From the NCBI GenBank assembly GCA_034509495.1, contig CM067510.1, forward strand, positions 28,309,186 to 28,373,185: 64,000 bases of DNA, read 5' to 3'. A program made the position numbers and the translations under genes. The stretch's first letter is position 1; each line of letters opens with the position of its first letter. The notes beneath the pieces were generated by a model that was given only the letters and a program-made list of their open reading frames with translations, was not told where the DNA came from and did not search any database. This DNA comes from Acestrorhynchus altus. Its lineage: Eukaryota > Chordata > Actinopteri > Characiformes > Acestrorhynchidae. Positions 54,086 to 64,000 of this stretch are shown piece after piece.

Positions 54086-55284
54086 CTGAACTTACACATG
54101 TTAAACACTAAACACATTCAAATGTAATGTTTTACATTTTACAATGAAAATTATATGTGCAAACATTCCTTAATGTTTAGTGCATGCAGCAGATTTTCTG
54201 GTGTACCACCTTGGGATGTATAACAGATTGAGAACCAGTGGAGTAAACTACCAAAAATGCCACTAAGGCCCTGTCTACACACACACACAAGTAGCTTTTT
54301 CTTTGTGTTTTGGCCTTCATAGTTGTCATGTAGACAGCTAAATGGGTGTTTATGAAAACAGTATTGTCACAACATGTGCATGTTTATAGCTGAATCACAA
54401 ATACCTCCTAACTTCGTATGTAGTGAACTACAAGAGACATGAAACTACAGTGTCTACATGTCTCACACATATGAATAAACAAATGTATTTCATTATTTAA
54501 TTCTTTTTTCCTCATCTATGGCAGAATATCAGACACTTTGGGGTTGAATCACTTCATCTGTTTAAGGCTTTTGCTATGCACAGTTGTGCCCTTATGACTG
54601 GCAAGCAGAGGGGTACAGCTGTGCCCCTCTAAATTCTGTGTAGCAAAGTACAACACACAGAAATGTCCCTGTCTAATACCATGAAAGTCTCATATTATTA
54701 CATCCCTAGTGTGTATCATGTGTTCAGTGATGTTTGAAGTGAAAATACAATACATGTGAAACTACAGCTATAATCATATTCTGGTCTTCCAGCTGCTCTG
54801 GGTGTGATGGATGTTGATTGTGTGTGTATTGGCATGGGTATTGATGGAGTGGGCTAAAACAGGGACCCGTTACTGTCAGCTAAAGCTGGGGGAGGGCATG
54901 TTAGTCAATAGAAGTGGAATGTTAGAGAGACCAGAGAGAGACTATGTCTTCACTGAAAAAAATTGTCAATGATTGTGTTTCCATGCACTGAATAATTTGA
55001 TTTTTGTAGTTCTACCAGCAGACCCTGAGACGCATGCAAAATTTTATTCTGACCAAACTTTCGTAATTTTAATAACATTGCTGAAGCCTTAATTTATCTG
55101 ATTATTCAATTCGACATGTTAACAGCATACTGTGATTGCTTAGATCAGAGTAAGGCCTAGAAGTCCAATTGAGAAATTTATCACTCAGTTCATGTATCAC
55201 TGTACTGAAAGTTTCTCTACTCAGTAAGTGCCATCATTCAGAACACAGATTTCTGGTTGGTGGAGAATTGGAGTTTGGAGAACT
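54086..55284. other. Intergenic, possible regulatory element
   Basis: AT-rich unique sequence. 54780-54950 ('ggatgttgattgtgtgtg', 'gggacccgttactgtcagc', 'gctaaagctgggggagggc') is repeat-free. No exon. Confidence 0.3.
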
Positions 55285-56900
55285 TTCTGTCAGATCAAAT
55301 CAAGTTTTATTGGCTCATCACATTATACAGGTTCATCTCAGTAGTAATGGGTGGGTCCAGTGGGAGAAAGTCTTTAGTGGGTGCAGTGGGAAGGTATTTG
55401 GGCGGTGTAACATTACTGAGCAGCTAGTTGCTGCTCTGGTATTGAGTAAAGTGCAGGTGCAGAAAGAGTTTATGTGGTGTGAAGGTGTGATGGTGTGATG
55501 AGACAGGTGAGATGGGTTGTGACTAGCTGTTGACTGGAACACTGGGCTACTAACTGTTAACAGCCGGGTGGCCTGGGGGAAGAAGCTGTCTCGGAACCGG
55601 CTGGTTCTGGTCCTCATGCTTCTGTACATCCAACTGCTGGGCAGCTTTGTGGACAGGCAGTGGCTTGGGTGGTTGGAGTCCATTATAATCCTCCTGGTCT
55701 TCCTCAGACAGTGGCTGGTGTATAAATCCAGAAAGTTTGGGAGCTGAACTCTGGTGATGTGCTGGGCAGTTTGAACCACCCTCTGCAGATTTCCCCTCTC
55801 AAGATCGGTGCAGTTCCTGTACCAGGTGGTGATGCAGCCCATCAGGATGCTCTCCACGGTACAGGTGTAGAGCCTCCTCAGGATGCAGGGATTCAGACCA
55901 GAACTCTTCAGCCTCCTGAGGTAGGACTTAAAAGCAGTGGTATGTGGATCCAAAGCTGTGTGAACTTCACAATTGAGCTATGGCTTGTACTGGGTACTGT
56001 CTGGGTACCTCTATGCACTTTCTGATGAATCCAGTGACTTCATCAGTATGAATCATGGAACATCTTCCAGTTTACATGATCAAAACAGTCCTGAAGTACA
56101 GAGTCTAATTGGTCTGACCAGCAGTGGATCACCTTGATGGTATGCGGCTTGCATTTCAGTTTTGGCTTATAGGTGGGCAGGAGCAGGATGGAGGACTGTT
56201 CTGATTGGCTGAATGAAGGCCAAGGGAGAGGTTTATACACCTCCCGGAAGGTGGTGTAACAGTGGTCTAGCATTTTCCCCGTCTAGCACATGTGATGCGA
56301 CTTTCTTTAGATTGTAGATTGCTGTATTGAAGTCCCTGTTGATAATGAACGTAGCCTCTGAGCACATGGTTTCCAGTTTACTGATTGCCTTGTACAGTTT
56401 GCCGAGTGCCAGATCTGTGTCAGGTTTATGTACACAGTGGCAGCCATGACCCCTGAAATGTCTCTGGGAAGCCCAACTGGTCTGCACCAGATGATCAGAT
56501 ATTCATAAAGTGATAAAGTGTCCGATCACAAAAGCATTGTTGATCAGAAAACGTACACCTCCTTCTTTACTCTTCCCAGTTCTCTCTTTAGTTCTGTCCA
56601 TGTGAGAACCTGACAGGCTTGGTCAGGGATCTCTGCTGACTTCCCGGTCTCTACAAGGCAGATAATACAGCAGTCCCTTGTCTCTGATTGGAAAGAGATC
56701 CATGCCTGAAGTTCACTCAGTTTGTTGTCCAGGGACTGTATATTATCCAGTAGTGTGCTAGGCAGAGGTGGGCAGTGAGTTCACTGTCTCAACCTGACCA
56801 GAACACCAGCTTTCTTATCTCTTGTCAGGTGTCTATGGCGGGCTTGCAACCAGGCAGCCTAGATGAATGGGGCTCCTTCAGTGTTTACAAACAAAAGATC
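55285..56900 (-). mobile_element. LINE-B (Rex1-like), reverse strand, RT core deleted
   Basis: The 3' end near 55290 ('caaatcaagttttattggc'). The minus-strand frame 55953-55333 encodes the C-terminal region (SYLRRLKSSGLNPCILRRLY, TCTVESILMGCITTWY, RTRTSRFRDSFFPQATRLL). At 56273-56043 the pre-RT region reads LDHCYTTFREVYKPLPWPSF, DSVLQDCFDHVNWKMF. At about 56487-56280 and up to 56900 lie endonuclease remnants (FIINRDFNTA). The RT palm is deleted between about 55955 and 56043. Confidence 0.82.
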
Positions 56901-57174
56901 TGCATTGTAAAAGTCAGATTTTTGATGAGTGATCATCAATCTGATTTGTAGAAGTGTTTGTCAGTTGTAGATGAGGTTGCTGACAACATTCCATGCAAAA
57001 AAAATGACAGACACACAATTAACAAAAACCAGAGGGAGCTCATAACACTACAGTGTGTGTGTGTGTGTTATGGTAGTTCAGCATATTTTTGTGAGAAGGA
57101 CGTTTTGAATTCAAAACCCAAAAATTAACACAATGGACAAAACAGTAGTGTAGTATATAAGACTGTGAGTAGAC
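56901..57174. other. Intergenic, no gene recognised
   Basis: Unique AT-rich sequence with a short (GT)n at 57052-57068. Confidence 0.4.
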
Positions 57175-57540
57175 CATCTGATCACTGGTAAGTACCCATG
57201 TACACTTGCCCTTTCATGCAGTTATCTAATCAACCAATTGTGTGGCAGCAATGCAGTGGATAAAAAAATGCAGCCAACAGTTTTGGCTACTCTTAATCAA
57301 CCATCAAAATGGGTATACAAATATGATCTGAGAGATTTCTTAGTGTTTCTTGGTCTGAGTGTTCCTGTAACAGCAAGAACCACCACAGAAATCGCAGAGG
57401 CTCCACAGAATGTTTTAAATCTTCAAAACTGAGATCTGGACTGACAGGGCATTTTCTAGGTTTCATGTGTGTGATATGAACCATATATGTAGCCTACAGA
57501 CATGATACACAACTTAAATAATACAGGAAGATGAAAAAAT
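57175..57540 (-). mobile_element. MITE-3 fragment
   Basis: 'ttatctaatcaaccaattgtg' then 'tggcagcaatgcagtgg' and 'aatcaaccatcaaaatggg' followed by 'atctgagagatttcttag' match a common teleost MITE whose ends read like 'ctcactggacactttatt', as at 59225 and 60190. The left terminus is not preserved. Confidence 0.55.
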
Positions 57541-58234
57541 CCTGCACTTAACAACTGGGTCATATGGCCCACCCCATTTCCAATCTACACTTAATCTAAA
57601 GTTGCTGTGGCCATTTATGGTCCAATCAGCAACATTCCTGTTATGATCTGTTTTTGAACAATACAACAAACAAGCCCCTACACCAAACTGCTAAGGTTGC
57701 TGTGGCCATTTATGATCTGATCACAAACAATTCTATTTACCAATTCTACAGGAAGATAAGATCATCCTTCCTCCAACAACTTCCTAAAACATTTACTGTT
57801 TGTTTGTTGACATGATGCTGCATCTAACAGCTACACATTTGGTCCTGTCGATTCACTTTACCTAAACTCCAATCACTACCTCAAACTACCGCAAGCTTTT
57901 CATAGGGGTCTTCAGACAGGCACCTTCCTTCTTCAGTGTTTTGCTGAAAAGCTACAACACTTCCAGAAGGCTCAACTGTGAAGTCTGGCATCCCAGACCC
58001 ACTTCCCTCCAAACTCACTCAATGAGATTTCACATGACTTTATCCATGTGTAACAACCGTGTGACAAGCTAACCTTGCATTTTGACAAAATGTAAATTTA
58101 TAACCTGGCTCTTCACCTAGATGGGAAGACATCATAAGTAGCTTCCACTAGAAACTTCATACAGCTCACACCCAAAGCCCATCCAAGATATCATAACAAA
58201 CTACAAGACTACAAGGAATTGTTGCAATCTGGTA
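57541..58234. other. Intergenic with a short internal repeat
   Basis: 'gttgctgtggccatttatg' occurs at 57601 and again at 57697, about 96 bp apart, with similar flanks. No gene. Confidence 0.4.
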
Positions 58235-58320
58235 AGATAAGATAATCTTTTATTAGTCCCGAAGTGTTGGGAAGTATTTCCCAACATTGCTGCAGCAAAG
58301 GAATAGCAAGGCATTATGCA
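58235..58320 (-). mobile_element. Short LINE 3' end
   Basis: 'gataagataatcttttattag' and 'caaaggaatagcaaggca' match the fragment at 36840-36905. Confidence 0.5.
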
Positions 58321-59224
58321 GATTGGAATCCTTGCCATGAGAGGTAACACATGTGGCCATAGAATGTCCTGCATATATCGCTAAGCTGCTTGTGTCCCTC
58401 ATAACACTACTAGTGGTGGCGGACTGTTGTATGCAATGGTTCCCAAGGTCATCACATCAGCAGTTGGGGCAGTGTGTTGTTCCACAACACCATGAAACCT
58501 TAGTACATCATCTGATGCCATAACCTGAATTCATTGATAAAGATGATATGATTCCTGCCTGTAGCAGTCCAAGCAATAGCTTTGTCAGAATGGCCTAAAT
58601 GGTGGGAAATTTAAAAAAAGGACTATTCTGCTTCTCTGAGTCCAATGATGCCAAATCTGTCAACTTGGCAAAATGTCTAAAAGTGTGTCGTAGTGTCATG
58701 TCTAACAGTCAATGTTCACTCACCAAGGTTCATTGCTCTGAGAGTCTTTTCATTGGGCATTGGTGGAAGCTCTTTTACACCCTCATGTGCCAAGACCTAG
58801 TGTCTAATCAGACCTACAGTCTGAGACAGAACTGAATGCTGAGTTTTTCAGAAATCTGCCATTATTCTTTATTTTGTGTCCGTGTCTAACAGGCATGTGA
58901 AGTAATGGTCTTGTGTGCTTAGACTACAGTTTGGACATTATGTCAGATGCCTACCAGACTGTGTGTGCTGAGTCAATAATACACTCGATTCCTGCAGTGG
59001 CTCCCCACACAGCCTACACTAAAAAATCACTTCCAACTTTACAGCCTCCACCAGACAAATCAATATTGGAGCAGAAATCCCTGTGATTGATTACTGCTGC
59101 TGAGGGTTGCAGATGTACGAACGATTGATTTTGTTTTGACTGAATGAAGTATTGTACTGTAATGTGCAAACAGCTACAGTATTACTGTATTGCAGCGCCT
59201 CTCCTTCAGCACCACTGAGACCAA
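58321..59224. other. Intergenic, no gene recognised
   Basis: 58320-58860 may be an old DNA transposon ('tgaaaccttagtacatcatc', 'cattgctctgagagtc') but no family was identified. 58990-59200 is unique. Confidence 0.3.
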
Positions 59225-60190
59225 TAATACAGTGCAATATACACTCCTGGTCACTTTAGTGGAAACCCATCCATTAAAGTGTCACCTTGCTGATGTGCAG
59301 TTTCAGTGCTGTGAAAAAGTATTTGTACCCTTACAGATTTATTTTGTTTTTACTTTTTGACACATTTGAATTACAGACAAGGATAGCCTGAGTAAATACA
59401 TGAATGACCTGTGACTACATTTTCCACATTTTTTCCAGTTTCTCTAGCCTGATTACTGCCAGACCTGTAGAATCAAGAAATCAGTTAAATCAGAGCAGTT
59501 CAGAAAAAGAACACCATACGAACAGAAAAATATGGAGGTAGTTGTGATGACCTGGGGCTGCTTCAGGACCTGAACAACTTGCTGTAATATGCAACCATAA
59601 CTTCTGCTCTCTACCAGAAAATCCTGAAGGAGAATGTCCAACCATCAGTTTGTGACCTTAAGCTCAAGTGTACTTGGGTTCTGCAGCTGGACAATAATCC
59701 GAAAAAACAATAAAACCAAAATGACGGTTTTGGAGCTGCCTAGTCAAAGTCCAAACTTAAATCCATTTGAGATGCTGTGGCATTAAACTTAAACAGGTCG
59801 TTTATGCTTAAAAGCTCTCCAATGTGGCTGTATTAAAACAAAGAGTGGGCTAAAATTCCACAGCCATGTGAGATATTCATTGCCAATTATCTTAAATGCT
59901 TAATTGCAGTTGCTGCTGCCAAGGATGGCACAATGAGTTAGGTTTAGGGTTTAATTACTTTTTCACATAGGGCTAAGTTGATTTGGAGAGCTTTGTTCCC
60001 TTTAATAAATGAAATCTTCATTGATAAACTGCATTTTGTATTCACTCAGTGTCTGATTCTGAAATTTGTTTGATAATCTGAAAATGTAATTGTGACAAAA
60101 AAAGCACAAGGTGGGTGTTTTCAATAAAGTGGCCAGTGGCTGGAAATATAAGGGGTTTCTAATAAAGTGTCCAGTGAGTGAAAGTGACTA
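59225..60190. mobile_element. MITE-3-type ends enclosing a Tc1 copy
   Basis: The left end 'ctcctggtcactttagtgg' near 59246 pairs with the right end 'ctaataaagtgtccagtgag' at 60160-60179. The interior from about 59310 to 60110 is a separate Tc1-like element. Confidence 0.5.
59310..60110 (+). mobile_element. Tc1-like transposon nested in MITE-3
   Basis: The left end 'cagtgctgtgaaaaagtattt' then 'gtacccttacagatt' is a classic Tc1 terminus. The plus-strand remnant has 'cagctggacaataatccg' (DNNP-like) and 'cctagtcaaagtccaaact' (SQSPNLNP-like). The N-terminal half is deleted. Confidence 0.7.
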
Positions 60191-60690
60191 GTTTCAGAAC
60201 TTCTCAGTGGGGGTTAAGTCTGATTATTGTTTTGCCATGATATGGACTTCTCCACTCTTCAACCCATTAATTAACTGCATGATTCAAGTAATTGTTTATG
60301 GTTTTTCAAGAAGAGAAGATATAGATCATTGAAACTCATCCAGCACAACTGCTGAACATCAGTGTCAAACGATATGAACATCTGAGACATTCTCTTTCAC
60401 TGCCAGTATATTAATCTATGTGTTCTCCCTGACCCAAGCTGCTAGCAAGGCTATAACTCATGCTATTGTTCGCAGCTGCACCTGAGCAGCTCATACTGCT
60501 CAGCAAGTTTTTCCCACAAGTATTTTGCCAAGATCTGGAGTTGCACGTACAGGGAGGTCTCAGAGTCAGACACAATACTTCCTCTAAGCACAAGAAGCCT
60601 GAGCAGGGCTGAAGAGAGAAAACCTTTTAGGCCTGATAGGCATGCTCTAATGACTCTACAGTGAGACTCAGGTTGATTTACTTTTCCTTA
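60191..60690. other. Intergenic, no gene recognised
   Basis: Unique sequence with no supported exon. Confidence 0.4.
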
Positions 60691-60960
60691 ACAAATAGTT
60701 GCACCCAGAAGGAAGTGTGAGATTGTAATGCTATTGGGAAGGAAGATAACAATGAACAACAGGTGATTAAGATTTTAGAATGATATTGGTAATATTTCTA
60801 TAGCTACACATACAGAAGTAGTATTGCTAAGTATGGCGTCAGGTATAATGCAACATGCCAGATGTCTCACCATGGAGATGTTAATTAGATTCTTAATGGT
60901 GTCTTGTGATAATCTATCTCCTGCAGCTTAAACTCTCTCAGTTCCTGCAGATTTCACAGA
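60691..60960 (+). repeat. Unclassified interspersed repeat, copy 2
   Basis: Matches 8170-8367 in order and orientation: 'agaaggaagtg', 'ggtaatatttctatag', 'cagaagtagtattgc', 'ataatgcaacatgccagatgtctca' with flanks, and 'tcagttcctg'. Confidence 0.55.
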
Positions 60961-60984
60961 CAAATATTTTATGGACCAATTTTA

Positions 60985-61110
60985 GCTAATTCTATTTTTT
61001 AGGAGCATTTTTGGGGGGTTTTCATACACTAATATCTCTGATTCTAACATAAAGGAATGTTTGCTCTGGTGTTTATGGACTATACACTCCTATTCTTGTG
61101 TATAGGAGTT
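60985..61110. repeat. Second locus of the ~50-bp minisatellite
   Basis: About two units resembling the 37-38.9 kb array: 'cactaatatctctgattcta', 'ggtgtttatggactatac' then 'actcctattcttgtgtatag' and 'gagtt'. Same orientation as the main part of the large array. Confidence 0.75.
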
Positions 61111-61680
61111 AATAAAAATGCAGTTGCTTATAGGTAGTGTGTTTGCTGATGAGGTGTTGTGAGTAGAGAGATTACACCAGCTGGAGCAGACATAACCATA
61201 TGCTCCACTTTAGTGACTATGGATCATTACCGACAGCATGTGAGTGTTTGGCTATGAAGATAAGTGATAACAGCATGATGACATTGTAGCTCCTAAATGA
61301 TTTTAATCATTGTAATTAGACCTGCAGGAGCACACCTGCAGGAACAACTCCCTCTCCCTTTCTGACTTATGGCTCCATTGGACAGTATTGTCATTTACAA
61401 ATCCAAATGTAGTTAATCAGCCAAGAGATATTTGATGCCTTGACTGAAAACATGAGGAAAAAGCAACAAGGAGCTATTAATGTTAGGGTCAGAGTTTGGC
61501 TCCTGCAACGTGAACACATGGATGCAACATGCTTTGTTTGAATAGTCCAGGCTGGTGGAGGGGATATAATGATTTGTGGAATGTTTTCTTGGCACACATT
61601 GGGCTGACTATTACTGATTATTATTAAATTAAAATGATTTATAAAATGTATAAGAAAGTGCCTGGTGACCCCAATCCCAG
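61111..61680. promoter_or_regulatory. Candidate conserved non-coding element
   Basis: 61200-61450 is repeat-free with 'cctaaatgattttaatcattg' then 'taattagacc' (dense TAAT cores), 'ctgcaggagcacacctgcagg' and 'atgtagttaatcagcc'. No coding exon is supported. Function is inferred. Confidence 0.33.
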
Positions 61681-61682
61681 TT

Positions 61683-62335
61683 ACACTAAATGGACAAAAT
61701 ATTGGGACACCTGGTCATTCATTGTTTCTTCTGACATCAAGGGTATTAAGATGAGTTTATCATGCTTTGGTTGGAGTAACTGTGAGTTTTTTTTAAATTG
61801 CATTCAGTGACAACAGCATAGTTATGAATCGGGATGTTGGATGATCAACACCCCACCTCATTAATAAGATCATGTTTATTTATCTGCTCCAGATAATCCT
61901 ATTCCAGTTGCAGTACTTTTCTACAGGGACAAGATAAACTGTGTGTGCATTTGCACATCTGTATCAGTGTCAGTTCCTGTTTAGTTTGTATGTGCTAGCA
62001 CCTGTGTTTGTATGTGTTTTGTTTTGGTCTTGTCTCCGCCCATTCCCAGCTGTGTTGGTAACCCTGTACCTTTTAATCATGTCCCAGCCATGTTTAATGT
62101 TCCTAATGTGTATATATACTCCCTGGTGTCAGTCGGGTGTGGTGAGTCTTCAGTCGTGTTACCTGTTATGCTAACTGTTGTTTTTGACTTCATGTTTTCC
62201 TGTCGTACATCAATAAAACCCCAGAGAGTACTTCTGCTTGACCCTTTGTTTGTTCAGTACCCCGCGAATGTTACAATCAGCAGTGGGTGAATGCATTCGA
62301 AAGGGTGTCTACAAACATGTGGATATGGTATGTAT
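61683..62335 (+). mobile_element. MITE-1, longest copy, split by a solo LTR
   Basis: Starts 'acactaaatggacaaaatatt' then 'gggacacctgg' and ends 'gaaagggtgtctacaaacatg' then 'tggatatgg'. Interior 'gcattcagtgacaacagcat' and 'gatgttggatgatcaaca' are standard for this MITE. Interrupted at 61968-62275. Confidence 0.8.
61968..62275 (+). mobile_element. Solo LTR, 308 bp, with 5-bp target duplication
   Basis: Begins TGTCAG and ends GTTACA, with TGT/ACA inverted termini, flanked on both sides by ATCAG (61963-61967 and 62276-62280). It contains a TATA-like 'gtatatatactccc' at about 62109-62122 and a polyadenylation signal 'caataaaa' at about 62210-62217, the expected U3-R-U5 order for the plus strand. 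Probably a Gypsy-type element reduced to one LTR by recombination; the superfamily is inferred. Confidence 0.88.
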
Positions 62336-62389
62336 TTTATAGTATTTTATTGGTTGTTGGTTGGTTATTATTAGGGGTGGGATGGTATA

Positions 62390-62545
62390 GGGATTGCTAG
62401 GTGGTTGCTAAGGTGTTGCAACTTGGTTGCTATGGCATTGCTAAGGTGTAGTATGCAATTCAGTTGTTACAGTGTTGCTTTAAGGTTGCTAAGGTGTTGC
62501 TATGCTAGAGATATTGGTTGCTAAAATGTTTCTAGGTGATTCTAA
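62390..62545. repeat. AACCACCTAGCAA-type degenerate minisatellite, inverted copy
   Basis: 'gctaggtggttgctaagg', 'tgttgcaacttggttgctatgg' and 'gttgctaaggtgttgctatgc' form the reverse complement of the family at 31480 and 32550. Confidence 0.7.
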
Positions 62546-62639
62546 AGATATAAGTGTAGACTTGTAGTGTAAGGTGGTTTTGGATCTAGCAGAACAACTT
62601 TGGAATGTGGTAGAATGAGAGATTCAAAGCATGAAGAAA

Positions 62640-64000
62640 AAAAGCAGGTATTGAATGATAAAGGTCCTTTATGTAGATAAGACAGGCTCAAAGATGTTTT
62701 TTAATGTTTTTGGAACTTTTTGCAATAAAGCATCAGAAACAGGAATCAGCTAATATCTTGACTACTGGAAACAAAATGCCTCTTCAAGTGTCAGAGCACA
62801 TGTGCTGTCACAATTGCTACAGGCTTCAGAAGATGACTGTTCTGGAAACAGGTTTTCAGACTTTGTTGTTTAGGAATGGGCATTCCTGCGATGCTCATTG
62901 ATTATCAAGACTGTGGGAGTTTGGGAAGTGGACAATGGGCCAAGAGCTTATCAAAGCAGTAGGCAGTGTAGACACAGAGCTGGACTGGCAAAATTCATGG
63001 TGAAAAAAGTCTGAAATTCTTAGTTCAGTGTGAGCCAAACATTACAGTTTCTGAACTGAATGGTATTACTGGCAGAACACACAGTGAAACAAATCATTGT
63101 GAACATTGGCAAGAATGACATGGGAAAACTTAGGAGCTGAGATATGTTCTTGAGGCTTGCTGCGTGTCAAATGGGATGCATTTTATTGACAATTTTAATC
63201 AGGTTTTTTCAGGGACAGAGAGGTTTTTTATGGATTACAAACCAGCAGAATGGGGGACAGATTCCTGACAGAGAACCTAATATTCTCCCTATCCAACCTC
63301 TCACCAGTGTAGACACATCAACATCAACACCCAGAGAAGCTATTATCACTCAAGAGTCACAACATCATCTAGTGTTAGCAGCCAAGGACACTGTAGTCAC
63401 TCCAGAGCAACAACATCCTCCCTCCACTGATGATGCAGAGATATCAGATGAGAGTTATGCCCTGTCGGATATGCTGGAGACACCGAAATTGCATGAGCAA
63501 TCTGCATCATTGTCCATCTTTAAATAATCACCCCACCTGAACTTTCCAGCAACCATGGAGAAGCTGCTATCTGTGGGGACAAGGCTGCCCACCATCTCCT
63601 CAACAGTCACCAATCCAGCATTTCCCCTCCTCCCCACCAATCTCACCAGTGGAGTTAGTTAAAGCTGCTGCAATGAAACTAAGCCAGTCTGATGACCTGC
63701 TAAGCAAAACTCCACCACAACCTCAGAAGAATAGATAGGTTCAGATCAGCAGATATGCTCAAGTAATCAGACAAATTGATATGTCTCAGGTCCGTGCTGC
63801 TAGGGTGGTGATGTCAGCAGTCGATATTTTCAGAACAAGCTCGTATCCTGTGTGTCAGTTATATCTCCCATTCGAGTTCTTATCAGGAACAGTATCAGAT
63901 ATAACTCACAGTCTCTGTATCAGAGTAAACAGGTTATTCATTTACCTCTACTTAATATCAAAACAAACACGTCTTTTCTAGTTAATGATTTTATTACAGC
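62640..64000 (+). mobile_element. CR1/L2-type LINE 5' half, running off the window
   Basis: ORF1 traces: a CCHNCYRLQKM-like start (about 62803), then IIVNIGKNDMGKLRS (about 63086-63130, matching the VGANDI block of the ORF1 esterase), and a Pro/Gln/Thr-rich region (63144-63527). At 63930-64000 the plus strand reads PLLNIKTNTSF then LVNDFIT, matching the ALLNIRSL-LVNDFI start of an APE endonuclease. Frames are broken and the RT should lie to the right of the window. Confidence 0.65.
63144..63527 (+). pseudogene. LINE ORF1 C-terminal remnant
   Basis: An open 127-codon stretch: its first 30 residues follow the esterase block (QMGCILLTILIRFF) and the rest is Pro/Gln/Ser/Thr-rich without a fold I recognise (PREAIITQESQHH, DDAEISDESYALSDML). 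Read as the tail of LINE ORF1 because esterase-like text precedes it and endonuclease-like text follows. No function is claimed. Confidence 0.45.

Noticed and set aside
17400..64000. CRISPR arrays, prokaryotic operons, tRNA or rRNA genes
   Set aside because: The tandem arrays lack the repeat-spacer structure of CRISPR, the coding style is eukaryotic, and no cloverleaf or rRNA sequence was recognised by eye.

Overview
The window is vertebrate nuclear DNA, almost certainly from a ray-finned (teleost) fish. The evidence is spliced genes with GT-AG introns, a CpG-rich promoter, many decayed Tc1/mariner copies, several non-LTR retrotransposon families, teleost-type MITEs, and long (AC)n, (AG)n and (ATT)n microsatellites. 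No prokaryotic, viral or organellar gene is present. The species cannot be named from the sequence.

Left part (1-17.4 kb). Two host genes lie on the minus strand. comtd1 (catechol O-methyltransferase domain containing 1) is partial: its first four coding exons lie at 10438-10294, 8059-7929, 6149-6044 and 4420-4302, giving 167 residues, and the rest of the gene should lie beyond position 1. A znf503/nlz-type zinc-finger repressor gene (NET family) is complete in two coding exons, 17061-16819 and 15724-14393 (524 residues). It has a CpG-rich promoter with CCAAT and octamer motifs, and upstream ORFs, one of which ends on the main start codon. Neighbour identity and orientation agree with the vertebrate COMTD1-ZNF503 block. 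The introns and the spacer carry Tc1/mariner copies and LINE tails.

Right part (17.4-64 kb). I find no host coding gene here. The sequence alternates between unique stretches and repeats. The unique stretches contain homeodomain-like TAAT/GATTA motifs and could be conserved non-coding elements, as expected beside a developmental regulator. Three LINE groups recur: family A (CR1/L2-type, with ORF1 esterase, APE endonuclease and RT), a Rex1-like family B, and L2-like pieces. There are also several MITE families, a 308-bp solo LTR with an intact target duplication, and a roughly 1.9-kb degenerate minisatellite of about 50-bp units with an inverted block.

The transposon layers can be put in order. 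LINE segments sit inside Tc1/mariner copies at four places (1.6, 34.9, 41.6 and 44.1 kb), a solo LTR sits inside a MITE, an RTE tail sits inside LINE-A, and a Tc1 sits inside a MITE. I found no convincing new biochemical system. The best leads are the divergent znf503-like N-terminus with its uORFs, the minisatellite at 37-38.9 kb with a relative at 61 kb, the sandwiched LINE at 46.2-48.2 kb, the LINE-derived (ATTCT)16 tract, and the candidate enhancers.
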